Shown: in pieces, positions 37,092 through 46,171 of the stretch
Layout: every line of letters begins with the position of its first letter
Numbering within the stretch: the first letter of the stretch is position 1
Source: Shinella zoogloeoides
Lineage (GTDB): Bacteria > Pseudomonadota > Alphaproteobacteria > Rhizobiales > Rhizobiaceae
Length of the DNA stretch: 64,000 bases
Reading direction: 5' to 3'
Assembly (NCBI RefSeq): GCF_033705735.1
Contig: NZ_CP131131.1
Location: 248,001-312,000, forward strand
Notes under the pieces: generated by a model
Seen by the model: only the letters and a program-made list of their open reading frames with translations
Told to the model about the DNA's origin: nothing
Database searches by the model: none
Program-made: the position numbers and the translations under genes

Positions 37092-40000
37092 CTACGAAGC
37101 GATCTTCCACCGCATCTCGGTGCCGAAGGCGAGGAACGCCTCGCGCGAGAGCGGCCTGGCGAAGGCGAAGCCCTGCAGGAGGTCGCAGCCGAGCCGGTTC
37201 AGCATCTCGGCATGCTCCATCGTCTCGACGCCCTCCGCGACGATCTCGATGCCGAGGGAGCGGCCGATTTCGATGATCGAGCGCACCAGCGCCTGCTCGT
37301 TGTGCGAGGAAAGGATAGGCGCGACGAGCTGGCGGTCGATCTTCAGCCGCTTGGGCTTCAGCTTCAGGAGGCTGACGATGGAGGTGTGGCCGGTGCCGAA
37401 ATCGTCGATCTCGATATCGATGCCGAGCGCCTTGATGCGCTCGAGATTGGCGAGCACGACGTCGTCGCTCTCGTCGAGGAAGATCGATTCCACCAGTTCG
37501 AAGGAGATCTGGCCGGGCTGGATGGAGAGGCCGGTGAGGCTGTCGATCAGGCTCTCGTCGCGCAGGCGCCGGGCCGAGACATTGACCGATATCTTCGGCA
37601 TGATGAGACCCTGCGCCGCCCAGCGGGCGCAGTCGATCAGCGCCTTTTCCAGCACGATGCGGTCGAGCGTCGCCATGACGTTGAGGTCTTCGGCGATCTT
37701 GAGGAAGCGGTCGGGCGTCAGCAGCCCGTCGCGCGGGTGGTTCCAGCGGATCAGCGCCTCGGCGCCGGCGAGCTTCATCGTGCCGGCGTCGATCTGCGGC
37801 TGGTAATAGGGCACGAATTCGTTGTTCTCGATGCCCGAGAGGATGTCGTCGGCGATGCGCTTGTTCGAGATGATCTCGGCCTGCAGCACCTCGGTGAAGA
37901 ATTCGTGGCGGTTCCGTCCCATCGCCTTGGCGCGGTAGAGCGCGATGTCGGCATTGACGAGCAGCTTCGCCGTGTCGATGGCGCGGCCCTCGGCGAGCGC
38001 GATGCCAATGCTGACGCCGAAGCGGCACAGATGCCCCTCGTATTCGACCGGCTGCTGCATGAGGCCGATGATGCGGCGGGCGAGCGTACTGAGATAGGTC
38101 TCGTCCGTCGTGCCGCCGGCGACCACGAGGAATTCGTCGCCGCCAATGCGCGCGACGAGATCGCCCGGCCGCGCGCAGGAGCGCAGCACCTGCGAGGCAT
38201 GGATCAGCAGTGCGTCGCCGGCCGCATGGCCGAGCGTGTCGTTGATCTGCTTGAAGCGGTCGAGGTCGATATGCAGGATGGCGACGCGCTCGTCGGCGGT
38301 CCCGCTGCGCGCTGCGATCGCGGTCAGCTCGTCATCGAGCCTGCGGCGGTTGGCAAGGCCCGTCAGCGGATCGTGCAGCGCATTGTGCTCGATGCGATCC
38401 TTGGCCTGCGCCAGTTCGACATTCTTGGCGTCCGCCTGTTCCTTCGCCGCCTTGAGGCTCTGCTTGAGGATCACGTCCTCGGTGACGTCGAAGGCGAGGC
38501 CGATGAGCTTGCGGCCGCCGTCGGGGCCTCTATGGATCTTGCCGACGGAGCGGACGTGGCGAATGATGCCCTCGGCAAGCAGGATGCGCGCTTCGTGAAC
38601 ATAGGGCAGATCGTGCTCGATGCAGTGGCCCACATTGTCCATGATCGCCTGCCGGTCCGCCTCGTGGATCGAGCCCAGCCACATTTCGCGCGTGACGACG
38701 CCGTCGGTATAGGTCAAGCCGTAGAGCTGGTGCATGCGCTCGTCCCACAGCGTTAACTCGTTCTCCAGGTCCGCTTCCCACAGGCCGCACTGGTAGGAAT
38801 CGAGCGCAAGGTCGAGGCGCCGCGTCAGCTTCGCAAGCTCGGCATTCTGCACCTCGGCATGTTCCTTGGCGCGTTGAAGCGCCTGGTTGAGCAGGACGTC
38901 CTCGGTGACGTCCCAGCTGATGCCGGTCAGTTTTTCCATGCCGTTCGGGCCGACGAGGCGCGAGCCGACATTGCGGATATAGTGCCAGCTGCCGTCCGGC
39001 ATGAGGATGCGGTATTGTGACCGGTATTCGCTGCCGCCGGCCAGGATGAGGTCCATCTCCGCCTTGGTCTTGGCGATGTCGTCGGGATGCAGCACCGAGC
39101 GCCATTCGTCGTCGTCCGGCGTCTCGTCTTCCGGAAAGCCGTGCAGGCGGTGCATCTGGCTGTCCCAACTGCGGCCGCCCGCGGGGAGTTCGATTTCCCA
39201 GATGCCGATCTTGGAGGCGTCGAGCGCGATGTCGAGGCGTTGCGACAGGGACTGGACCTGCCGCTCGCGCGCCCGCAGCCGCGCCATGTTGCGCTGCCGC
39301 TCGCTGACGAGGCCGCCGGTCAGGAAGATCGGGACGATGATGATGAGCGCGGCGGCGGCGGCGGTCAGCCTTATCTGCATGAGGTTGGCGGGCGGATGGT
39401 GCCAGCCGCTGGCCGGAACCGCGCCCAGTTCCCAGCGACCGCCGGGAAAATCGAGCACCTGCACGACCGGTTCGTTGTCGAACACGTCGGCGCTACCGAA
39501 GAACGGATCGACGATATTGTCCGGCACGCTCACGTCGCGGATGGCAAGTTCGATGTCGGTGGTGTGCTGCGGGGCGCCCTGCCGCATATGACGGCCGGTC
39601 TGGAGCAGGCCGGCATCGATCAGCAGCCTACGCTCGTCGATCAGCCCGTCGATATAGCCCCAGAAATCACTCCGCGCGTCGACACGGGTGAAGACGGGCA
39701 TGAAGAGGTGGAAGCCGCGCCCGCCGCTGGCGAATTCGACCGGGCCGAACATCAGCGACCGCCCGCGCGTTCGCACGCGCTCCGCTGCGGTGCGGAAGGA
39801 GGGAAAGCGGTTGAAGTCCGTGCCGAGATAATGCTCGGCGCCCTGTCGCGGAAATACCTGCGAGACCTTGCCTCCGGGTGCCACGCCGATCCGGCGGAAG
39901 TGGTTGTTCTGCACCATCAGCTTGTGGGCGAAAACGCCGAACTGCGCGGTGCCCTGATCGGGGGCGACGGAGAACAGGTTGGAAATGCTGCGCAGGGCGG

Positions 40001-40223
40001 CGATATTGCCCTTTACCTCACTCTGCAGGCGTGCGGCCGCCAGCGTCAGATCGGCCGATACATGGTTTTGCAGTTCGCTGCGGTAGATGTTCTCGTTCAG
40101 CCGCTCATAGAGCACGTCGCCGGTGAGGATGACACAGCCCGCGATCGCGGCGGGAACGAGCGAGGGCCGCGCCCACTCTGCGATGGACGCCAGATGACGG
40201 CGAAGGGCGGCGAGCAAAGGCAA
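37092..40223 (-). CDS. CHASE-PAS-PAS-GGDEF-EAL cyclic-di-GMP signalling protein
   Basis: A 1043-residue membrane protein: TM1 (VPAAIAGCVILTGDVL), a periplasmic CHASE-type sensor (about 50-280), TM2 (AAAAALIIIVPIFLTGG), two PAS/PAC units (about 325-440 and 460-580), a GGDEF domain with the intact RIGGDEF site near residue 694, and an EAL domain with the intact AEALIRW site near 823 and DDFGTGHTS. Both halves look catalytically competent. It makes and/or degrades c-di-GMP according to an extracellular signal. The start is TTG 40223 with GGGGA 7 bases upstream. Confidence 0.92.
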   Translation of the reverse strand: MPLLAALRRHLASIAEWARPSLVPAAIAGCVILTGDVLYERLNENIYRSELQNHVSADLTLAAARLQSEVKGNIAALRSISNLFSVAPDQGTAQFGVFAHKLMVQNNHFRRIGVAPGGKVSQVFPRQGAEHYLGTDFNRFPSFRTAAERVRTRGRSLMFGPVEFASGGRGFHLFMPVFTRVDARSDFWGYIDGLIDERRLLIDAGLLQTGRHMRQGAPQHTTDIELAIRDVSVPDNIVDPFFGSADVFDNEPVVQVLDFPGGRWELGAVPASGWHHPPANLMQIRLTAAAAALIIIVPIFLTGGLVSERQRNMARLRARERQVQSLSQRLDIALDASKIGIWEIELPAGGRSWDSQMHRLHGFPEDETPDDDEWRSVLHPDDIAKTKAEMDLILAGGSEYRSQYRILMPDGSWHYIRNVGSRLVGPNGMEKLTGISWDVTEDVLLNQALQRAKEHAEVQNAELAKLTRRLDLALDSYQCGLWEADLENELTLWDERMHQLYGLTYTDGVVTREMWLGSIHEADRQAIMDNVGHCIEHDLPYVHEARILLAEGIIRHVRSVGKIHRGPDGGRKLIGLAFDVTEDVILKQSLKAAKEQADAKNVELAQAKDRIEHNALHDPLTGLANRRRLDDELTAIAARSGTADERVAILHIDLDRFKQINDTLGHAAGDALLIHASQVLRSCARPGDLVARIGGDEFLVVAGGTTDETYLSTLARRIIGLMQQPVEYEGHLCRFGVSIGIALAEGRAIDTAKLLVNADIALYRAKAMGRNRHEFFTEVLQAEIISNKRIADDILSGIENNEFVPYYQPQIDAGTMKLAGAEALIRWNHPRDGLLTPDRFLKIAEDLNVMATLDRIVLEKALIDCARWAAQGLIMPKISVNVSARRLRDESLIDSLTGLSIQPGQISFELVESIFLDESDDVVLANLERIKALGIDIEIDDFGTGHTSIVSLLKLKPKRLKIDRQLVAPILSSHNEQALVRSIIEIGRSLGIEIVAEGVETMEHAEMLNRLGCDLLQGFAFARPLSREAFLAFGTEMRWKIAS

Positions 40224-40498
40224 AAAGAATTCCCCGGTTGTGGCGAAACACTATGGGAGGCTTCCTTAAAATTGCATTTATAAGCAACTGAAATACTTGT
40301 GCTTCCTCCTGACCGTGGGTAGCAGCGGCGCTTTGCCCGTCGGACAATGCGGGGGATGACGCATACCGTCACCTTGATTCGCGGGCCCTTTCCCGTCATC
40401 CATTCCATCCGGGACGGGCAACGGGCGAATTTCGCCATATTTGGGGGGCATCTGACGTGACCGGCAAAAAGACTGATTCATTTCCAGGGATTCGCAAG

Positions 40499-40759
40499 AT
40501 GCGGTTGCTCATCGCTACACTGATGGCCATGGCTGTTCTCCTTTCACCGCTCGCCGCTTCCGCGGAAAGCGCCGATGTCGAGGCGGTGATCACCAAGGTG
40601 GATACGGCCAATCTCAGCCTGTCGCTCGACGACGGCAAGAAGTACCAGGCGCCGGAGGAGTTCAACTTCGACGGCCTCGAGCCGGGCGTGAAGGTGGTGG
40701 TGTTCTACACCGACGTCGACGGCAAGCGCGTCATCAACGATCTGGAGATCGTGCAGTAA
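40499..40759 (+). CDS. DUF1344 domain-containing exported protein
   Basis: An 86-residue protein with a signal peptide (MRLLIATLMAMAVLLSPLAASAES) and a mature part that reads as a small beta-barrel-like domain: VEAVITKVDTANLSLSLDDGKKY then GLEPGVKVVVFYTDVDGKRVI. This is the DUF1344 pattern common in rhizobia; function unknown. I chose ATG 40499, preceded by AGGGA, over an upstream in-frame ATG because of the signal peptide. It is divergent from the GGDEF/EAL gene. The 275-base gap between them must hold both promoters; nothing else was seen there. Confidence 0.8.
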   Translation: MRLLIATLMAMAVLLSPLAASAESADVEAVITKVDTANLSLSLDDGKKYQAPEEFNFDGLEPGVKVVVFYTDVDGKRVINDLEIVQ

Positions 40760-40770
40760 GAGGTGGCGCT

Positions 40771-40820
40771 GCCTTTCATCCCCTGCAGGAATCTTCTCCC
40801 TGCGGGCGGGGCGAAGGGCG
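40771..40820. repeat. Degenerate family A repeat half
   Basis: GCCTTTCATCCCCTGCAGG followed by a decayed core (CTTCTCCCTGCGGGCGGGGCG). Only one arm remains and it has diverged. Confidence 0.55.
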
Positions 40821-40859
40821 CTGGGTGCGTCGGCAGGCAGCTTCAATCAGCACGGCATC

Positions 40860-41441
40860 CTAAAGCCAGTGCATCCCCGTTCCGTCGAGCCTGAGGATGC
40901 GGTCCTGGTGGATCGGCGTGTTCGCTGCCTCTTCCTCATCCATGCCATTGAGCCGGAAGGCCGCGCGGAAGACGCCGCCGTGGCTGACGCAGACCGTTGG
41001 GCGTGTCACGTCGCCGAGGAACGAGCCGATGCGCCAGCAGAGGATCTCGTAGCTTTCGGCGTCCTCCCCCGGGGGAATGAAGTTCCATTTGGCGCGGGCG
41101 CGCTCTTCCACTCGCTCCGGGGCGCTCGCCTTCAGCTCGGCGAGCGTATGGCCTTCCCAGTCGCCGAAGGAGAGTTCGACAAGGCGTGGATCGGTGCGGT
41201 AGGCGAGCGGGTCGAGACCCATGGCGCGGCGTAGGATCTCCATCGTCTCGCGCGTGCGCCCGAGGGGGCTCGCCACGAAGTCGAAATCCGCAACGGTGTC
41301 GCCGAGAATGCCCTTGAGGGCATGGCCGTTGCCGGCCGCCTGGCGGCGGCCGGTATCGTTGAGCGGGATGTCCTTCTGGCCTTGCAGCCTGCCCTCTGCA
41401 TTCCACGCGGTCTGGCCGTGTCGGATCATGTAGATGAGCAA
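40860..41441 (-). CDS. Histidine phosphatase family protein
   Basis: A 193-residue phosphoglycerate-mutase-like phosphatase. The catalytic RHGQT motif is at residues 7-11, the second conserved arginine is in SPLGRTRETM, and the second histidine is in VCVSHGGVFRA. ELSFGDWEGHT fits phosphatases rather than true dPGM mutases, which are larger. It follows fabI by 19 bases on the same strand and is probably in the dnaJ-fabI transcript. The substrate is unknown. Confidence 0.88.
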   Translation of the reverse strand: MLIYMIRHGQTAWNAEGRLQGQKDIPLNDTGRRQAAGNGHALKGILGDTVADFDFVASPLGRTRETMEILRRAMGLDPLAYRTDPRLVELSFGDWEGHTLAELKASAPERVEERARAKWNFIPPGEDAESYEILCWRIGSFLGDVTRPTVCVSHGGVFRAAFRLNGMDEEEAANTPIHQDRILRLDGTGMHWL

Positions 41442-41460
41442 GGCGGGTCCCTGAAGTGCG

Positions 41461-42279
41461 TCAGTCCTTGATGACGGAAATGTCCGGTGCGTCCACGGCC
41501 TTCATGCCGATGACATGGTAGCCGCTGTCGGCGTGGTGCGTCTCGCCCGTGACGGAGCGCGACAGGTCCGACAGGAGATAGAGGCCGACATCGCCTACTT
41601 CCTCGATGGTGACGGTACGGCGCAGCGGCGCATTGTACTCGTTCCACTTGAGGATATAGCGGAAGTCGCCGATGCCGGAGGCCGCGAGCGTCTTGATCGG
41701 GCCGGCCGAGACGGCGTTGACGCGGATGTTCTTCGGGCCGAGGTCGACGGCGAGATACTTGACGCTCGCCTCGAGCGCGGCCTTGGCGACGCCCATGACG
41801 TTGTAGTTCGGCATCACCTTCTCGGCGCCGTAATAGGTCAGCGTCAGCATGGAGCCGCCGTCGGTCATCAGCTTTTCCGCACGGCGGGCGACCGACGTGA
41901 AGGAATAGACCGAAATCTGCATCGTCTTGGCGAAGTTGCCGGGCGTGGTGTCGACATAGCGGCCCGTCAGCTCTTCCTTGTCGGAAAAGCCGATGGCGTG
42001 CACGATGAAGTCGATCTTGCCCCACATCTTTTCGATATTGTCGAAGACCGCGTCGATCGACGCCTCGTCGGAAACATCGCAGTCGCCGGCCAGCACCGCG
42101 CCGATTTCGGCAGCCAGCGGCTCGACGCGCTTCTTCAGGGCATCGCCCTGGTAGGTAAAGGCGATTTCGCCGCCCTGTGCATGGATAGCCTTGGCTATGC
42201 CCCAGGCGATGGAACGGTTGTTGGCGACGCCCATGATGACGCCGCGCTTGCCCTTCATCAGACCAGATGCCTGAACCAT
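41461..42279 (-). CDS. fabI: Enoyl-[acyl-carrier-protein] reductase (NADH)
   Basis: A 272-residue short-chain reductase of the FabI type, which reduces trans-2-enoyl-ACP in fatty acid elongation. The N-terminal GVANNRSIAWGIAKA cofactor motif, the catalytic Tyr-X6-Lys (NYNVMGVAKAALEASVKYLA) and the GPIKTLAASGI segment are intact. ATG 42279 (MVQASGLMKGKRG) has GGGGGC upstream. It lies between the dnaJ-like gene and the histidine phosphatase gene. The sequence shows the ordinary triclosan-sensitive FabI class. Confidence 0.95.
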   Translation of the reverse strand: MVQASGLMKGKRGVIMGVANNRSIAWGIAKAIHAQGGEIAFTYQGDALKKRVEPLAAEIGAVLAGDCDVSDEASIDAVFDNIEKMWGKIDFIVHAIGFSDKEELTGRYVDTTPGNFAKTMQISVYSFTSVARRAEKLMTDGGSMLTLTYYGAEKVMPNYNVMGVAKAALEASVKYLAVDLGPKNIRVNAVSAGPIKTLAASGIGDFRYILKWNEYNAPLRRTVTIEEVGDVGLYLLSDLSRSVTGETHHADSGYHVIGMKAVDAPDISVIKD

Positions 42280-42411
42280 GGTTTGCCCCCTGATATCAAA
42301 GTCGAAATTGCCTATGGCATAGGCGGCAATGCGGTTCAAGCGCGCGGGGGTTCAGGAACTGTTAGCATCCGTAACATTGGGTGCATGTTTCACAGAAGAA
42401 TCATAAATCGA

Positions 42412-43470
42412 TTAAAGATAGAGACCTTCGCGCAGCGACCGCATGAGATCGATCATCTTGGCATCCGGCTTCTCCCACAGGAGAAGGCGGATTTCGGCAA
42501 TGAGATCACCACGTTCGCCGTTGTCCTTCGTCAGTCCCTCGCCCTCGATGCGGATCGTCTGGTCCGATCCCGACCAGGCCGGAACCGTCACGGGGATCGG
42601 GCCGAGCGGCCCGTCGATCGTCGTCTCGCAGCCGAGAACGGCGTTCTCGATGGTGATCGGCAGGTCGATCCTGAGATCGAAACCGTCGGTGCGGAAGCGG
42701 CCGGGTGCGACTCGCACGGTGACGACGGCGTCGCCCCGCCGCAGATTCTCGATGCGGTATCCGGCCTCCCTGAGGCGGATGACCTGCCCGTCCGTCGTGC
42801 CCGCTCCGATGGGCACGCGGATCGTCTGGCCTTCCGGTGTCTCGATGGTCGGACGCACCCGGTTGAGGATGTCCTCCACCGTCACGGTGATGTCGGTAAC
42901 GAGATCCGGTGCCTTGTCGATCCTTGCGCGGCTGCCGCGGATGCGGCGGATGATGGCGGAGATGATGGCGCCGCCTGGAGCGCTGCCGCGCGCCGGCATC
43001 GTCTCGTCGGTGGCGGCGGGCTCGTCCGCGGGTTTGCGGGCATCCTGCGCCGCGGCCTGCTGCGGTTGGGCCGGCGAGGCGGATTGCGTCTGCGGCTGGG
43101 GACGGGCCTGCGGTCTCGGCTCGGCCTGCTGGCCGCGGGAATCGACGCCGAAGATGCGGGCGATCATGTCTTCCGCGTCCTCGGACATGCGCGGGGCCTC
43201 GACCTTGCCCTTGCGCTCGGCCTCTCGGCGGCGCATCTGCTCCATGCGGCGAAGCTCGGCCTCGCGCTGCTGGCGGTCGTAGCGGCTGCGCTTTTCCGGG
43301 TCGCGCAGGAGATCGTAGGCGCGGCCGGCCTCGGTGAATCGCACGGTCGCGAGCGGGTCGTCGTGATTCTGGTCGGGATGCACGGCCTTCGCCAGCGAGC
43401 GCCAGGCGGCCTTGATTTCCTCCTGGCCCGCATTTCGCTTCACGCCGAGGACCGAATAGGGATCACGCAT
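42412..43470 (-). CDS. DnaJ C-terminal/J-domain co-chaperone (CbpA type)
   Basis: A 352-residue protein with an N-terminal J domain (RDPYSVLGVKRNAGQEEIKAAW, HPD at 34-36), an Ala/Gln/Pro-rich linker (about 105-165) and a C-terminal DnaJ substrate domain (ITVTVEDIL..., RVPIGAGTTDGQVIRL). The Cys-rich zinc finger of DnaJ is absent, placing it with CbpA-type co-chaperones. It stimulates DnaK through the HPD motif. It lies 132 bases before fabI on the same strand. Confidence 0.88.
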   Translation of the reverse strand: MRDPYSVLGVKRNAGQEEIKAAWRSLAKAVHPDQNHDDPLATVRFTEAGRAYDLLRDPEKRSRYDRQQREAELRRMEQMRRREAERKGKVEAPRMSEDAEDMIARIFGVDSRGQQAEPRPQARPQPQTQSASPAQPQQAAAQDARKPADEPAATDETMPARGSAPGGAIISAIIRRIRGSRARIDKAPDLVTDITVTVEDILNRVRPTIETPEGQTIRVPIGAGTTDGQVIRLREAGYRIENLRRGDAVVTVRVAPGRFRTDGFDLRIDLPITIENAVLGCETTIDGPLGPIPVTVPAWSGSDQTIRIEGEGLTKDNGERGDLIAEIRLLLWEKPDAKMIDLMRSLREGLYL

Positions 43471-43571
43471 TACTTCCACCCGTTTCCGTTTACAGTCCAA
43501 GATAGCGAGAAACGTCCTAATCGGCTGTTACGGATCAGGGTTGAGAAAGTGCAAATACGCCCCGAACCGGA

Positions 43572-44042
43572 TCAGCCCTGGCGGTCGAAGGCGAGCAGCA
43601 GCCATTCGCCGGTATTGCCCATGCAGGTGCGGCCGGTGAAGCTGGCGATGCCCTGGTAGGAGTGCTTGGTCGTCACGAAGTCGCGGCAGGGACGGCCCGC
43701 CCTGTCCTGGTTTTCCGCGATGCTGCTGATGACGCCCGCGCTGCCCGAGGCGGAGTTCGCCCATGGAATGGGATTGCCGCCGGTGCGCAGGAGGTCGGCC
43801 GAGGACACGGCATTGCGCACGGTGATCTCATCGGTCAGCCGTTCCGCGTTGCCGTTGGGCACAGTGTTGGTGCGCACCGTCTTGTCGACGTTGCTGTCCG
43901 AGGAGAACAGGTCAAGACCGCTCATGCAGCCCGAAAGCGCCACGCCGGACATCATGACGGCGGCGAGCCCGAGGCTGCGCGTCCAGTTTGGCTTTGTCTC
44001 CGGTCGCGTCTTTGTTATGTCTTTCACTCCAGACTGCCTCAT
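43572..44042 (-). CDS. RT0821/Lpp0805-like outer-membrane lipoprotein
   Basis: A 156-residue protein with a lipobox (VALSGC, Cys39) after a hydrophobic stretch, so it is a lipoprotein of the envelope. The C-terminal half carries the paired cysteines and aromatic pattern PCRDFVTTKHSYQGIASFTG...TCMGNTGEWLL that fits the RT0821/Lpp0805 surface protein family. It is divergent from pdxH with about 30 bases between starts, so the promoters overlap. Function unknown; presumably structural. Confidence 0.78.
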   Translation of the reverse strand: MRQSGVKDITKTRPETKPNWTRSLGLAAVMMSGVALSGCMSGLDLFSSDSNVDKTVRTNTVPNGNAERLTDEITVRNAVSSADLLRTGGNPIPWANSASGSAGVISSIAENQDRAGRPCRDFVTTKHSYQGIASFTGRTCMGNTGEWLLLAFDRQG

Positions 44043-44072
44043 ACAGCTAGATAGATCGGCATTGATTCAAAT

Positions 44073-44693
44073 ATGAGCGATAATGCGTTAACAAGCGGTG
44101 ACTTCACCGAGCAAAACGAACCCTATGCCCTGTTCGGCGCGTGGCTGGCGGAAGCCGGCAAGAGCGAGCCGAACGACGCCAACGCGCTGGCGCTCGCCAC
44201 CGTCGACGAGACGGGCCTGCCGAATGTGCGCATGGTCCTGCTCAAGGGCTTCGACGAGCGGGGCTTCGTGTTCTACACGAATTTCGAGAGCCGCAAGGGC
44301 GTGGAGATCCTGGGTGCCCGCAAGGCTGCCATGTGCTTCCACTGGAAATCGCTGCGCCGGCAGGTGCGCGTGCGCGGCGATATCGAGATCGTGTCGGATG
44401 CGGAGGCCGACGAATATTATGCCTCGCGCCCGCGCGGCAGCCGCATCGGCGCCTGGGCCTCCAAGCAGTCGCGGCCGCTTGAAAGCCGCTTCGCGCTGGA
44501 AAAGGCGGTCGCGGAATATACCGCGCGCTATGCGATCGGCGACATTCCCCGCCCATCCCACTGGTCCGGCTTCCGCCTGAAACCCGTCTCCATCGAGTTC
44601 TGGCACGACCGCCCCTTCCGCCTGCACGACCGCGTGGAATTCCGCCACACGGAAGATGGGAAGGGGTGGACGAAGGTGCGGATGTATCCGTGA
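44073..44693 (+). CDS. pdxH: Pyridoxamine 5'-phosphate oxidase
   Basis: A 206-residue FMN enzyme that oxidises pyridoxine or pyridoxamine 5'-phosphate to PLP. Conserved blocks: [58 protein letters not shown] and [15 protein letters not shown]...[11 protein letters not shown] 44073 is only about 30 bases from the divergent lipoprotein gene start. It ends at a family A repeat. The FMN cofactor depends on the riboflavin route served by ribB in the same window. Confidence 0.95.
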   Translation: MSDNALTSGDFTEQNEPYALFGAWLAEAGKSEPNDANALALATVDETGLPNVRMVLLKGFDERGFVFYTNFESRKGVEILGARKAAMCFHWKSLRRQVRVRGDIEIVSDAEADEYYASRPRGSRIGAWASKQSRPLESRFALEKAVAEYTARYAIGDIPRPSHWSGFRLKPVSIEFWHDRPFRLHDRVEFRHTEDGKGWTKVRMYP

Positions 44694-44717
44694 ATGAAAT
44701 GGCATGGGGGAAGGGGC

Positions 44718-44835
44718 GCCCCTCACCTGCCTGCCGGCATCTTCTCCCCGTAAACGGGGCGAGGAGCGATGGGCGCGCCGTTCTGCCCCTTCTCCCCGCC
44801 TGCGGGGAGAAGGTCCCGGCAGGGGGATGAGGGGC
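44718..44835. repeat. Interspersed palindromic repeat, family A
   Basis: Left arm GCCCCTCACCTGCCTGCCGG; right arm GGCAGGGGGATGAGGGGC. The left core is decayed (CCCCGTAAACGGGGCG). It separates the convergent pdxH and polysaccharide deacetylase genes. Confidence 0.88.
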
Positions 44836-44848
44836 AATTGCTCGAAGC

Positions 44849-45904
44849 CTACCGCCGCATCAGCCTGAACGGGATGCCCGAAGCGAGCGCGCCGACATAT
44901 TTCGGCTTCTGGTAAAGCCCGTTCAGCGAGATGCGGGGAAGGGCGGTCGGCAGGTCGAAGGAACGCGCGGAGAGCGTGCCGGGCTCGGTCGTCACGGCGG
45001 CGCGGAAGCCGAGCTCCTTGGCGAGGCGGTATTCGCGCGGCGATGCGGCGGCGCGGTCGCCATAGGGATAGGCGAAGGTTTCCGGGCGCTGGCCGGTGAT
45101 CGCGGCGATGCGCTCGGCCGACTGGTCCATCTCGCGGCGGGCCTCCTCCTCGCCAAGGCGCGACAGCGCGCGGTGGCTGACGGTGTGCGCGCCGATCGAG
45201 GCGAGGGGGTTGAGGACGAGGCTCTTCAGTTCCGGCTCGCGCATGACGAGCCGTTCCGTGATCATCAGCGGATCGATGCCATGGGCCTTCGCCAACGTGT
45301 CGAGCCGCTCGATGGCCGCGGCCTCGTCGGCTCCGCCATGGACGAACCTTGCGAAACGGGCATAGGCCGCCTGCTTCTGGAAGGGCGTGGCGAGCGGCAT
45401 GGTGACGGGGCCGGAGCCGAAGTCGAATTCCAGATGCGGCACGGCGCGCAGCAGTTCCGTCACAGTCTCCCACCAGATGCCGTGGGTCTTGCAGGAAAGG
45501 CCGGGCGCGACGAAGACGGTGAAGGGTACCTTGTGCCGGGTGAACACCGGCTGGGCGTGGACCGCATTGTTACGGTAGCCGTCATCGAGCGTGAAGGCGG
45601 CAAAGCGTTCGCCGGCGCGCGCGATGGCAAGGCGCGCGGCCATGTCGGCAAGCGCGACGAACTGATAGCCTTCGTCCCGAAGATGCTCGATGGCAGCCTC
45701 CAGGAATTCCGGCGTGATCTCCAGATGCGCATTGGGATCGAAGGTCTGCGGCGCTTTCGGCCGCACATGGTGCAGGGTGAAGATCGCGCCCATGCCGCGC
45801 GCGGACGCCATCAGCCCGACGCGCTCCGCCAGATGCGCGAACTCCAGCCCGCCGGTGATCACGGCGCGCTTCAGTCCCTGTCGCATGACGCTGCGAATCG
45901 GCAT
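44849..45904 (-). CDS. Polysaccharide deacetylase family protein
   Basis: A 351-residue NodB-homology protein. The first motif FTLDDGY (104-110) has the two conserved aspartates and the second, HTVSH, the zinc histidines; YPYGD is also present. It removes N- or O-acetyl groups from a polysaccharide. No signal peptide or TM is clear; the N-terminus reads MPIRSVMRQGLKRAVITG. AGGA is about 11 bases upstream of ATG 45904. It is 36 bases downstream of the micro-ORF at 45941, possibly in the same transcript. Confidence 0.85.
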   Translation of the reverse strand: MPIRSVMRQGLKRAVITGGLEFAHLAERVGLMASARGMGAIFTLHHVRPKAPQTFDPNAHLEITPEFLEAAIEHLRDEGYQFVALADMAARLAIARAGERFAAFTLDDGYRNNAVHAQPVFTRHKVPFTVFVAPGLSCKTHGIWWETVTELLRAVPHLEFDFGSGPVTMPLATPFQKQAAYARFARFVHGGADEAAAIERLDTLAKAHGIDPLMITERLVMREPELKSLVLNPLASIGAHTVSHRALSRLGEEEARREMDQSAERIAAITGQRPETFAYPYGDRAAASPREYRLAKELGFRAAVTTEPGTLSARSFDLPTALPRISLNGLYQKPKYVGALASGIPFRLMRR

Positions 45905-45940
45905 GTCGTCTTCGTCTTTCCTTGCTGTTTTCCGCCGCGG

Positions 45941-46069
45941 TTATCGCATCCGGTCGGTATCCGAGTGGTTAACAACGGCTTTCCTGTGACGGGGCGGCGC
46001 GGACCGGCCGGACTGGAAGGTGAGGATGCGGATCACCTCCAGGAAGACGGTCGTGAGATCGGCGAGCAT
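45941..46069 (-). CDS. Possible 42-residue small protein, divergent from lysR
   Basis: A 42-codon ORF starting MLADLTTVFLEVIRILTF, with an optimal GGAGG Shine-Dalgarno 7 bases before the ATG and a stop at 45941. The N-terminus is amphipathic/hydrophobic, the tail is basic and polar (APPRHRKAVVNHSDTDRMR). It is read toward the polysaccharide deacetylase gene. I do not know a family. The Shine-Dalgarno quality and its place in a divergent intergenic region argue that it is real; the product could be a leader peptide. Confidence 0.5.
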   Translation of the reverse strand: MLADLTTVFLEVIRILTFQSGRSAPPRHRKAVVNHSDTDRMR

Positions 46070-46171
46070 GTTTTATTCCTCCATGCCTGTTTTCCGCATG
46101 GATTGTCCGCCCGCTTGCCACCTGTCCTCAAACGAGTTTATCGTCGAATTCAGATGACTTGAGGTTATGCG

